A DNA stretch of 7,434 bases from Candidatus Hydrothermota bacterium (GCA_003644895.1 QNDO01000069.1:1-7434), one strand, 5' to 3'; shown: positions 1-6,965, counted from the first letter of the stretch. Program-made: numbers and translations. The notes: generated by a model from the sequence alone, not told the origin.

Positions 1-1
1 C

Positions 2-472
2 CACAACTTCGTCCCATGGTGTGATGATGACAAACCGGGAGGAAAGTTCGCAAAATTCGTCGTTGACAATGCCAAAGATGCAATGAAAATCTTTGAAAAA
101 TATTACCCCAGTGTCCAGGTAGTAATTTCTGGGCACAGACACATTGGTCTGAGATATAAGACTATCAATGGAATTAATTACTTTGTCTGTCCGGCTCTTG
201 TTTCCTATCCCAACAAGTACACAATATTCACCATTACTCCTACCAAATTAACATGGGAAACGAAATGGGCTCCTGTAGCTGACACTATAATTGAAATTGC
301 TAAGAAGAATCTTCTTGGAAAACCAGGAGAGTGGTGGAGACCTTCATTTGCACCTCCTGGCCCTGAAGGGGACAAAAAGATGCTGGAGTTCTTCCTTGGC
401 CCCAAGGGTATCAGGGACAAGGGCTCTATAACACTTAAACCTGTAACAGTAACAGTAGGATTTAAATATTAA
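2..472 (+). CDS. Calcineurin-like metallophosphoesterase, C-terminal part (5' end outside window)
   Basis: The frame is open from base 2 with no start visible before M28 (base 83), and the residues before that Met fit the family, so the gene begins upstream of the window. It opens with HNFVPW, matching the conserved histidine block of calcineurin-like phosphoesterases, and then carries the metal-binding GHxH motif as SGHRHIG at about bases 134-154, on the expected strand-turn. These enzymes use a two-metal centre to hydrolyse phosphomono- or diesters. The substrate cannot be told, because the N-terminal metal ligands (DxH, GDxxD, GNHD) are outside the window. After the catalytic core there is a roughly 80-residue tail rich in Pro, Gly and Trp, ending in a beta-type segment (SITLKPVTVTVGFKY). 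No clear GC-rich terminator follows the stop. Its relation to the downstream operon is unknown; a separate promoter candidate lies between them. Confidence 0.82.
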   Translation, partial: HNFVPWCDDDKPGGKFAKFVVDNAKDAMKIFEKYYPSVQVVISGHRHIGLRYKTINGINYFVCPALVSYPNKYTIFTITPTKLTWETKWAPVADTIIEIAKKNLLGKPGEWWRPSFAPPGPEGDKKMLEFFLGPKGIRDKGSITLKPVTVTVGFKY

Positions 473-503
473 TTGATATAAGTAAATAATGAAAAGCTAT
501 AAT
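473..503 (+). promoter_or_regulatory. Candidate sigma-70-type promoter for the CDF-hflK/hflC/hflK operon
   Basis: TTGATA at 473-478 (5 of 6 to TTGACA) and a perfect TATAAT at 498-503 are separated by 19 bases, slightly longer than the 17 optimum. Transcription would start near 510, leaving a leader of about 30 bases before the ATG at 539. A second TATAAT at 530-535 is too close to the ATG to give a normal leader and has no good -35. The region is AT-rich, so chance matches are likely; this is a motif reading only. Confidence 0.4.
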
Positions 504-538
504 CGCACCATCCCTCCTTATAAATATTATATAATGAT

Positions 539-2203
539 ATGAAAAGAAGAAAAATTTTTGCTGCTCTTCTATCTATTTTTATTAATATTTTTTTAGTTGT
601 TCTTAAATACATTCTTTTTAAAATTTCAGGAAGTCTTGCTATCAAAGCAGATGCCTTTCACTCAGTTACAGATATCCTTGTTTCTTCACTGGTTTTTTCC
701 GGGATTATAATATCTTCCAGGGAAACAGAAGGTGCAAAAAAATCACGTTTTATCATAGAAAATATTATAAGTATAATTGTTGCTCTCTTCATCTTTTTTA
801 TTGCCTTCGAAGTGTTCAGAGATGTGTTCTTTAAGCCACAGCCAATAATTGGAAAAATACCCATTGCAATTGCAGGAACTCTTCTGGCTGTGGCCATCAC
901 TTACTTTACTTCTGTATTTAAGATCCATGTGGGGAAAGAAACTGGGTCACCCAGTCTCGTTGCTGATGGTTATCATACCCGCTCTGATATGTTCTCATCC
1001 ATTGTGGTACTGGCAGCACTATTTGGGCACATGATAGGTATCAAATTTGACAAGATAGCCGCCATATTCATCGCAGTGCTCATCATTTCCACAGGAGTGG
1101 AAATTCTTGCCAATGCCATAAGAGCATTCTTTCTCCACTATTATTCGATTACAAGTGGTGGTATCGTTGCTATTGATCAAGAAATTAAAAAGTGGCTTTT
1201 TAGGTTAAGATTTGTATATTTTTTGAGAAAACATAAAAAGAGAATATTACAAATAGCTATTTTGATCTTTTTGATTTTTTATTTTGTAAAATCCTTTTAT
1301 CTGATCCATGCCAGAGAAATAGGGGTGGTTCAAAGATTTGGTAAAGTTGTTTCCACAAGACTAGAACCTGGAATTTATTTTCACCCCCTCTGGATTTTTG
1401 AAAAACTCCATAAATTAAAAATTTATGAACCCCAAAGAATTGAGATAGGATTCAGAACAAGAGAAAAGCCCACAGAGGAACCCCCCGCTTATCTCTGGGA
1501 ATTCAAACATACCAGGGGAAGATATAGATTAAAGGCAGAAGAATCTCACAGGGTAATAGGAGACCTCAACATTGTTACAATCTGGACAGTAATCCACTAC
1601 AGGATAAAAAACCCTTATTTATATCTCTTTAATTTGGAAAAGAGGGAAGATCTTATAAGGTCTGAAGCAGAGGCCCTTGAGACCTCTTTGCTTGCACAAG
1701 AATCTATAGATGACATTCTAACTGTTGGTAAAGAATGGTTCCAGGATACCTTTAAGCTCCTACTCCAGAAAGAACTGGATTCCTTACATTCTGGTATTGA
1801 AATCTGCCGGGTTTCGCTTTTTGATTTACATCCCCCTGTGGAGGTGGTCCCTGCCTTCAGATTTGTGTCCAGTGCCAGGGAAGACAAAGATAGGTATATC
1901 AACGAGGCAGAAAGTGAGTTTAACCGGATTCTGCCCAGAGCAAGAGCTGAAGCTGCAGAAAAAATGAAGGAGGCCCTTGGATACAAGCTGGAACAGATAA
2001 ATCGTGCCTATGGCGATGCTACCAGGTTTAACAGCATTTTATATGCTTACCAAAGGGGCCCCAGGGAGCTCACTCGATACAGGTTGTATATCGAGACCCT
2101 GGAAAAAGCGCTGCCTGATGCCGAAAAATATATACTAGACCCTGACCTCTCCAAAACTGTTCTTGACCTTAGAAGTCTTAAAGATACCACATCTATACCT
2201 TAG
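539..2203 (+). CDS. CDF-family cation transporter domain fused to an HflK-like SPFH domain
   Basis: A 554-residue two-part membrane protein. Residues 1-200 are a cation diffusion facilitator membrane domain with six predicted helices (about 8-28, 33-58, 74-98, 107-128, 138-166, 172-198). The metal-site pairs are present: H41/D45 in helix 2 (ADAFHSVTD) and H146/D150 in helix 5 (ADGYHTRSD). HD/HD sites are typical of Zn-transporting members. The usual cytoplasmic CDF C-terminal domain is missing; instead a basic linker (about 201-234, RKHKKR) leads to a seventh helix (235-253) and an HflK-type SPFH/band-7 domain (about 258-450). Then comes an Ala/Glu/Arg-rich helical region (450-500) and an RLYIETLEKAL segment closely matching HflK C-termini. 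Six helices put the linker in the cytoplasm, so the seventh would carry the SPFH domain outward, as in HflK. The ATG at 539 is the first possible start after the in-frame stop at 521-523; no Shine-Dalgarno precedes it. No in-frame ATG exists between residues 165 and 476, so separate translation of the HflK half is unlikely. The stop TAG overlaps the ribosome site of hflC. Confidence 0.85.
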   Translation: MKRRKIFAALLSIFINIFLVVLKYILFKISGSLAIKADAFHSVTDILVSSLVFSGIIISSRETEGAKKSRFIIENIISIIVALFIFFIAFEVFRDVFFKPQPIIGKIPIAIAGTLLAVAITYFTSVFKIHVGKETGSPSLVADGYHTRSDMFSSIVVLAALFGHMIGIKFDKIAAIFIAVLIISTGVEILANAIRAFFLHYYSITSGGIVAIDQEIKKWLFRLRFVYFLRKHKKRILQIAILIFLIFYFVKSFYLIHAREIGVVQRFGKVVSTRLEPGIYFHPLWIFEKLHKLKIYEPQRIEIGFRTREKPTEEPPAYLWEFKHTRGRYRLKAEESHRVIGDLNIVTIWTVIHYRIKNPYLYLFNLEKREDLIRSEAEALETSLLAQESIDDILTVGKEWFQDTFKLLLQKELDSLHSGIEICRVSLFDLHPPVEVVPAFRFVSSAREDKDRYINEAESEFNRILPRARAEAAEKMKEALGYKLEQINRAYGDATRFNSILYAYQRGPRELTRYRLYIETLEKALPDAEKYILDPDLSKTVLDLRSLKDTTSIP

Positions 2204-2217
2204 GGAGGTAGATAAAT

Positions 2218-3111
2218 ATGAAAAAAATAATCATTATTATTCTTATTCTCCTCGGCATTTATCTTGTTGCTACATCCATGTTTGCAGTTGATGAGTCCCA
2301 GTATGTCCTGATCTTCCAGTTCGGCCGGATAGTGAAAGTTATAGATAAACCCGGCCTCCACTGGAAGCTTCCTGAACCAATCCAAACAAAGCTTACTTTG
2401 AGTAAGAAATTATTACTTTATGACCCTGCAGGCGCAGAATTTCTAACCGGGGATAAGAAAAGTATTGTGGTCAATTATTTCCTCAGCTGGAAAATAATTG
2501 ACCCTGTAAAATTCTTTAAAACTTTAAAAAGCAAAATAACAGCGGAGGCAACCCTCGGAGATATAGTGGCCTCTGAAATTGGAGTTGCCCTGGGTAACTA
2601 TCCCCTCACAGCTTTCTTATCCACCAGACCGGAAGAGATTAAGATCCATGAGGTTCTTAAAGACATCTTAGAAAAGACAAACAAAGAAACCATTGCAAAA
2701 TATGGTGTAAAGATTGTAGATGTTGAAATAAAGAGGCTTTACTTCCCTGAAGAAAACAAACCAGCTGTATTTGCGAGAATGTATTCCGAAAGGGAAAGGA
2801 TCGCCACCAAGTATAGGTCAGAAGGTCAGGAACAGGCAAGAAAAATAAAGGCAGACGCAGAATATCAGAAGAAATTGATACTCTCTGAAGCATATAAAAA
2901 AGCCGAGAAGATAAAGGGTGAAGGTGATGCATTAAGTTTAAAGATCTATGCAAAGGCATATCAGAAAGATCCTGAATTTTATGAGTTTCTTAGGACTCTG
3001 CAGGCCTACGAGAAGACATTGGGCAAGAAAACAACAGTGATTCTAAGTAAGGATTCCAAGTTTATGGAACTTTTCTTCAAGGGTGGATTTGGAAAGGATG
3101 AAACTCGATAA
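2218..3111 (+). CDS. hflC: HflC-type protease modulator (SPFH/band-7 membrane protein)
   Basis: A 297-residue protein of normal HflC length. One N-terminal helix (residues 3-21) anchors it, with the rest expected on the periplasmic side. The SPFH domain starts at VDESQYVLIFQFG (24-36) and includes PGLHWKLP (45-52). The diagnostic HflC segment is at 171-207: IKRLYFPEEN, then SERERIATKYRSEGQEQA, followed by the Ala/Glu/Lys-rich helical stalk (to about 245) and DPEFYEFLRTLQAYEKTL (251-268). In E. coli HflC alternates with HflK in a large cage that encloses FtsH hexamers and tempers degradation of membrane substrates; the same role is inferred here. FtsH is not in the window. The start has a strong site, GGGAGG at 2203-2208, 9 bases before the ATG and overlapping the upstream stop. 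It overlaps hflK downstream. Confidence 0.93.
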   Translation: MKKIIIIILILLGIYLVATSMFAVDESQYVLIFQFGRIVKVIDKPGLHWKLPEPIQTKLTLSKKLLLYDPAGAEFLTGDKKSIVVNYFLSWKIIDPVKFFKTLKSKITAEATLGDIVASEIGVALGNYPLTAFLSTRPEEIKIHEVLKDILEKTNKETIAKYGVKIVDVEIKRLYFPEENKPAVFARMYSERERIATKYRSEGQEQARKIKADAEYQKKLILSEAYKKAEKIKGEGDALSLKIYAKAYQKDPEFYEFLRTLQAYEKTLGKKTTVILSKDSKFMELFFKGGFGKDETR

Positions 3112-4045
3112 ATTTAAAGAGATACTTGAAGATTTTAAATACATTACATCCTATGGTAAGAAATTTGGATTGATTTTTATTATCATTATTTTTCTACTTT
3201 GGATCCTCTCCGGTATATATGTAATCCAGCCCGAGGAAAGAGGTGTGCTTCTTCGTTTTGGCAAAGTTATCCAGGAAGAGGTCTTTCCTGGATTGCACTA
3301 TCATCTGCCTTGGCCTATTGAAAAATCAAAGAAAGTTTCGGTAACAAGTGTACGCAAGGTCACCATCGGCTACACAGAAAAAGAAGGTAAAATAATCCCC
3401 AGTGACTACTGGGAACTTCAGAGAGTAACTGGTGACTACAATATTATTAACTTCAGAATGCTTTTAACTTACAGAGTAGAGAAGCCACTTTACTATCTTT
3501 TTAAAGTAGAAAATCCAGATGTATATGTAAAGAGAGCCGCTGAAGCCGCTATTGTGAGGGTTCTGGGAGGCCTCTCTGTTGATGAAGCCTTCACATACGG
3601 AAAGGTAAAGATACAGCAGGAAACAAAAAAGATTGCGCAGGAAATCCTTGACAGCTGCCTCACCGGTATCAGAATAATATCCACCAATCTTCAGGAAATC
3701 AGTCCACCAGAGGAGGTGGCGGTGGGATTTAAAGATGTGCAAGACGCTAAGACTGAAATGGAAAAATTTATCAATGAAGCTCGTTCTTATTATAATGTTG
3801 TAACCTCCCAGGCCAAGGCCGAAGCATATGAGATAATCAAACAGGCTGAGGCCTATAAGAAAAATAAAATAGACCAGGCACTGGGAGAAACTTCTTACTT
3901 TTTGAAAGTACTCAGTGAGTATAAAAAGAATCCTGAAATTTACAAGAAGAGAAAATACACGGAAACCATTGAAGAACTTGCCAAGAAAATGAAGAAGATT
4001 ATAATTTCACCAGAAATGAAGGAAAAAACCATTATTATCAAATAA
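3098..4045 (+). CDS. hflK: HflK-type protease modulator (stand-alone SPFH protein)
   Basis: A 315-residue SPFH protein if started at the ATG at 3098, overlapping the end of hflC by 14 bases. A GTG at 3083 would add five residues and a 29-base overlap. Neither has a well-spaced ribosome site (GGAAAGG directly abuts the ATG), so translational coupling to hflC is likely. One helix (about 24-42) is followed by IQPEERGVLLRFGK (43-56) and PGLHYHLPWPIE (64-75), the standard HflK opening. The HflK-specific block ISPPEEVAVGFKDVQDAK with FINEARSYYN lies at about 201-233, followed by a helical stalk. It is shorter than E. coli HflK (419 residues): it lacks the Gly-rich N-terminus and a long C-terminal tail. 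It is clearly paralogous to the SPFH half of the first gene in this operon, so HflC is flanked by two K-type partners. Likely role: cage subunit modulating FtsH (inferred from family). Confidence 0.9.
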   Translation: MKLDKFKEILEDFKYITSYGKKFGLIFIIIIFLLWILSGIYVIQPEERGVLLRFGKVIQEEVFPGLHYHLPWPIEKSKKVSVTSVRKVTIGYTEKEGKIIPSDYWELQRVTGDYNIINFRMLLTYRVEKPLYYLFKVENPDVYVKRAAEAAIVRVLGGLSVDEAFTYGKVKIQQETKKIAQEILDSCLTGIRIISTNLQEISPPEEVAVGFKDVQDAKTEMEKFINEARSYYNVVTSQAKAEAYEIIKQAEAYKKNKIDQALGETSYFLKVLSEYKKNPEIYKKRKYTETIEELAKKMKKIIISPEMKEKTIIIK

Positions 4046-4055
4046 AGGAGACTTC

Positions 4056-4871
4056 ATGAAGGAAAAACTTACGGAAAGGGACATAGAAAAATTAAAAAAA
4101 TTAAGATTTTATTTGCTGGATATGGATGGCACTACTTACCTCGGCAATAAGGTTTTTCCAGGGACTCTGAAGTTCCTTGACCTTCTGAGAAAACAGGGGA
4201 AGAAGTTCTTGTTCCTGACGAATAATTCTTCACAGGATGCAGAATTTTACGCGCAGAAGCTGCAAAAAATGGGAATTGATGTTTCCGCTCAAGAAGTTTT
4301 CACTTCCGGTGAGGCAACAGCTAGATATATAACCTCTTTAAAAAGAAACCCGAAGGTATTCCCACTGGGCACACCCAGCTTTGAGAGAGAACTGGAGAAG
4401 GCAGGCTGTATACTCACAGATGAAAACCCGGATTTTGTCGTGCTGGGTTTTGATAAAACTCTAACCTATGAGAAAGTGAAAAAAGCCTGTCTTCTGTTGA
4501 GAGAAGGCATCAAATATATAGCCAGCCATCCTGACATCAATTGCCCGACAGAGGAAGGGCTAATCCCCGATGCAGGAGCTATTATAGCATTAATAAAGGC
4601 ATCTACAGGTAGAGAACCAGATATAATAATTGGCAAACCCAGAAAAGAATTCATTTATGAAGCCCTCAAGAAAATGGATGCTAAAAGAGAAGAATCCGCA
4701 ATTGTGGGGGATAGGCTGTATACAGATATTCGGTCAGGTCTGGAAGCTGGTATTACCTCTATTCTTGTTCTTACCGGAGAAACAAAGCTTGAAGACTTAT
4801 CATCCTCTCTTTATCAACCCACTTTTGTACTTGACTCTCTAGAAGAACTTGCTGAAATAATTTCTAATTAA
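4056..4871 (+). CDS. HAD-superfamily IIA hydrolase (NagD / p-nitrophenylphosphatase type)
   Basis: A 271-residue cytoplasmic phosphatase of typical length for subclass IIA. Motif I is LLDMDGTTYLG, with nucleophile D22 and acid/base D24. Motif II is FLTNNSS, with T55 and the TNN signature of this subclass. The motif III lysine is K194 in IIGKPRKE, and motif IV is VGDRLYTDI, with D219 and D224. The C2 cap lies between II and III and includes the SHPDINCPTEEGLIPDAG region (157-174). All catalytic residues are present, so it should be an active Mg-dependent phosphatase acting on a small phosphorylated metabolite. Relatives include NagD, AraL and 4-nitrophenyl/phosphoglycolate phosphatases, and the true substrate cannot be told. 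AAAGGAG at 4044-4050 lies five bases before the ATG and abuts the hflK stop, so it is the last gene of the CDF-hflK operon. A role linked to HflKC is not known. Its stop overlaps that of the convergent gene. Confidence 0.92.
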   Translation: MKEKLTERDIEKLKKLRFYLLDMDGTTYLGNKVFPGTLKFLDLLRKQGKKFLFLTNNSSQDAEFYAQKLQKMGIDVSAQEVFTSGEATARYITSLKRNPKVFPLGTPSFERELEKAGCILTDENPDFVVLGFDKTLTYEKVKKACLLLREGIKYIASHPDINCPTEEGLIPDAGAIIALIKASTGREPDIIIGKPRKEFIYEALKKMDAKREESAIVGDRLYTDIRSGLEAGITSILVLTGETKLEDLSSSLYQPTFVLDSLEELAEIISN

Positions 4872-4878
4872 ATTATTT
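4855..4878. terminator. AT-only inverted repeat across the convergent stop codons (weak terminator candidate)
   Basis: AAATAATTT (4855-4863) and AAATTATTT (4870-4878) are perfect inverted copies around a six-base loop, and the repeat contains the stop codons of both converging genes. On the plus strand a short T run (4876-4879) follows. The stem has no G-C pairs, so as an intrinsic terminator it would be weak. It is the only obvious palindrome at the junction, where no intergenic space exists. Confidence 0.28.
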
Positions 4879-5158
4879 TCTCTACCTTAACCTTATCTCC
4901 CTCCTTAAAACCACCTTTATCCATGGCTGCTTGTGAGAGCAGGACATATCCTTCGAGCTCATCTTCGCCTACTGGCTCCCCAGCACGTACATGCACTGAT
5001 TTTAAACCACCAAGCCACCATCTTTTATCACATACATAAATAATATCGCCCGGCTGAGCCTGAAGCTCGTCCATTACCTTGGCGTGGAGTCTAACAATGG
5101 AAGGGTCCTCATCTATTTCATTTAATTTAATTGTTAAAACTACTTTTTTGCTTGCCAT
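4868..5158 (-). CDS. Small hypothetical protein, possible double-psi beta-barrel
   Basis: A 96-residue soluble protein that I do not recognise by name. It has no signal peptide or membrane helix. Two segments 50 residues apart resemble each other with identical spacing: residues 28-42 (VMDELQAQPGDIIYV) and 78-92 (AMDKGGFKEGDKVKV), sharing M, D, G, D and V. Paired GD-x-h-x-V hairpins of this kind occur in double-psi beta-barrels, such as the N-domains of Cdc48/VAT-like proteins and aspartate-decarboxylase-like folds, so that fold is suggested, not shown. The middle holds one Cys and a WW pair (CDKRWWLGG, 43-51). The start is firm: AAGGAGG lies seven bases upstream and overlaps the symporter stop. 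It is the last gene of the minus-strand operon and its stop overlaps the HAD gene stop. Its position suggests a function linked to the transporter, but none can be assigned. Confidence 0.8.
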   Translation of the reverse strand: MASKKVVLTIKLNEIDEDPSIVRLHAKVMDELQAQPGDIIYVCDKRWWLGGLKSVHVRAGEPVGEDELEGYVLLSQAAMDKGGFKEGDKVKVEKII

Positions 5159-5169
5159 TGTAATCCTCC

Positions 5170-6735
5170 TTATGGTAATTTTACCTTTTCTTTAAACGTC
5201 TCAACAGCTGGTTTTTCGGTGCCCCAGGTAAGCCCTATTAACTCTTCTGCACTCTTAGGTTTTGTGAAGAAGGTAACGATTATTCCTATGGCAAATGAAG
5301 CCACAAGACCGTAAAGTGCTCTCATATACTTATAGGCACCAATGAAGTGCCCACCAGGTTCCATACCGTGGGAGAAAGGTTTTATAACATCAGGAACGAA
5401 GAAGGAAATCAGAATGGCAATACCTCCTCCAAGGAGGGTCCAGAACGCAGCCTTTGGAGTAAATCTTCTCCAGAGTGCTGAAAGAAGTATTACAGTAACA
5501 AGTGGAGGAGTTATGGCAGCTGTAAAGGTGGCGTGTGCTACATAAATGGTCTTGCTCTTCATAAATGCTGGAACAAGACAGAGACCCACAAACGCAACAA
5601 TCAATGACGTAATTCTACCCACCAGAAGATAGTGTTTGTCATCCCGCCCGGGCTTGATATATCTCTTCCAGAAATCATTGGTCCAGACTGCTGCAATGGC
5701 GTTAACGAGAGTATCCACAGTGGACATGAGAGCTGAAACCAAAGCAGCCATTATGAAACCGAAGAGTCCAGGTCCCACCAGTATATTGGTAACAAGAACA
5801 AAAATCTGCTTGGGTGAAACATCTGCAGGAAGAATACCCACAGCAGAGAAAGCCTTACCCACCCATCCAGCACCGGAGACAGCCACAGCAGCAATGGGCA
5901 TCATCAGAAGAACTGTAAACCACATAGCTTTTCTTGCTTCACGGACACTTTTGGCAGACATGAATCTCAGCATGATCCCTTGATTCATGAACCAGAAGGC
6001 AGCAGTATTGGCAATTCCATCCTGCCAGAAAACACCGACGAAATTAAATTCCGGGGGCTTATTGAAGTAGGCCAGGCCAAACCTATGACCATATGGTAAA
6101 GCATGCCAGAATTTGGAAAATCCTCCTATCTTGGATATTCCCAAAAAGAAAATTGTAATACCAGCAATAAGTAGGAATACTGCCTGAACCAGGTCAGTCA
6201 TAATAACTGAGGTCTGACCACCTATGTAACAATAAATTGCAACGATCACAGCAACCACGAGTGCAGCAACAAGAATAGGCCACCCAAGAAGTGCATTCAA
6301 AGCGACCCCCATGGTATAAAGATTCATACCCACGTACATGAGCATATACAGGAGAAGGAAGAGAGAAGCAAGCATCCTAGTCTTGGCATCATGCCTGATC
6401 TCCATGTATTCAGGGATGGATGTCACTCTCATATAATAGACCACAGGAATCCATCCAAACATCCAGATGGGAACCCACCAGAAATCGTTCAGATAGGCCT
6501 GTGTAGATGATAAACCGTAAAGATAAGCAGCTTCAGAATATTTTATAAAACTATAAGATCCCACCAAAGATGCAACAGCTGAGAAAGAAACAAGCCACCA
6601 CGTGAATCTTTGCCCTGCGAGGAAGAAATCCTTTGTTGTCTTCACGAATCTGCCGAAGAAACTTCCAAAGAGGAGGATAAAAATCATATATCCTACAATT
6701 ATTGCATAGTCTAAAGAAGTACCTACTGCGTGCAT
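5170..6735 (-). CDS. Sodium:solute symporter (SSS family)
   Basis: A 521-residue polytopic inner-membrane transporter with about 13 hydrophobic segments and normal family length. SSS family marks in order: DFFLAGQRFTWW (36-47), the EIRHDAKTR loop (112-120), YCYIGGQTSVIMTDLVQA (168-185), NQGIMLRFMSAKSVREARKA (251-270), and SALMSTVDTLVNA (334-346) followed by TNDFWKRYIKPG. In PutP and vSGLT the Ser/Thr pair of this last helix binds Na+ at the Na2 site; S338/T339 fill that position here. It should import an organic solute with Na+. The family covers sugars, amino acids, carboxylates and vitamins, and the substrate cannot be read from the sequence. The ATG at 6735 has a strong AAGGAGGGG site that overlaps the stop of the 68-residue gene upstream, implying coupled translation. 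It is followed 11 bases later by the 96-residue gene. Confidence 0.94.
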   Translation of the reverse strand: MHAVGTSLDYAIIVGYMIFILLFGSFFGRFVKTTKDFFLAGQRFTWWLVSFSAVASLVGSYSFIKYSEAAYLYGLSSTQAYLNDFWWVPIWMFGWIPVVYYMRVTSIPEYMEIRHDAKTRMLASLFLLLYMLMYVGMNLYTMGVALNALLGWPILVAALVVAVIVAIYCYIGGQTSVIMTDLVQAVFLLIAGITIFFLGISKIGGFSKFWHALPYGHRFGLAYFNKPPEFNFVGVFWQDGIANTAAFWFMNQGIMLRFMSAKSVREARKAMWFTVLLMMPIAAVAVSGAGWVGKAFSAVGILPADVSPKQIFVLVTNILVGPGLFGFIMAALVSALMSTVDTLVNAIAAVWTNDFWKRYIKPGRDDKHYLLVGRITSLIVAFVGLCLVPAFMKSKTIYVAHATFTAAITPPLVTVILLSALWRRFTPKAAFWTLLGGGIAILISFFVPDVIKPFSHGMEPGGHFIGAYKYMRALYGLVASFAIGIIVTFFTKPKSAEELIGLTWGTEKPAVETFKEKVKLP

Positions 6736-6746
6736 GATACCCCTCC

Positions 6747-6953
6747 TTATAATCTAGGCATTACTGTTTGGAATGCTAAATGTAGTAGTGCGTAGAACAG
6801 GAAGCCGCCTATGAGCATGAGGATTATACCGACCCGGTATTTACCCTTCATGTCGGGAGAATCCGAGCGCAAAGCCAGGTAAAGGCCAAAGAGAAAAATG
6901 GCCCCACCAACGCTATATTGATACACCCAACTCCAAATTGTTGGTACAGGCAT
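6747..6953 (-). CDS. Small two-helix membrane protein, possible symporter accessory subunit
   Basis: A 68-residue protein with two predicted membrane helices (about 9-28 and 41-60) joined by a short polar, charged loop (RSDSPDMKGKYR, 29-40). No family name is recognised. The AAGGGGGG site lies five bases before the ATG, and the stop codon forms part of the ribosome site of the symporter, 11 bases ahead of its start. Small membrane proteins encoded directly beside SSS transporters are a recurring arrangement and some are accessory subunits. That role is inferred here from position and size. It could also be an unrelated small membrane protein. Confidence 0.82.
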   Translation of the reverse strand: MPVPTIWSWVYQYSVGGAIFLFGLYLALRSDSPDMKGKYRVGIILMLIGGFLFYALLHLAFQTVMPRL

Positions 6954-6965
6954 TTTACACCCCCC

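Noticed and set aside
511..520. TCCCTCCTTA in the operon leader, resembling the anti-Shine-Dalgarno end of 16S rRNA
   Set aside because: On the minus strand it would be a ribosome site, but the ATG directly following opens only a four-codon frame. On the plus strand a role in masking ribosome sites is possible but cannot be separated from chance.
530..535. TATAAT directly before the ATG at 539 as the operon promoter
   Set aside because: Transcription would start at or inside the ATG, and no matching -35 lies upstream; the box at 498-503 fits better.
1223..1225. Internal TTG as a separate start for the HflK half
   Set aside because: It is preceded by T-rich sequence with no ribosome site, and upstream codons read continuously from the CDF domain.
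1615..1986. 123-codon open frame on the minus strand
   Set aside because: It lies entirely opposite the conserved SPFH region of the fusion gene, its product is Ser/Leu-rich with no recognisable motif, and no ribosome site supports it.
3083..3097. GTG at 3083 as the hflK start
   Set aside because: It adds only five residues, lengthens the overlap with hflC and has no spaced ribosome site; the ATG at 3098 is preferred, though not proven.
5636..5983. 115-codon open frame on the plus strand
   Set aside because: It is antisense to the conserved Na2-site region of the symporter, and its product is low-complexity Ala/Thr/Met-rich, as expected of a shadow frame.
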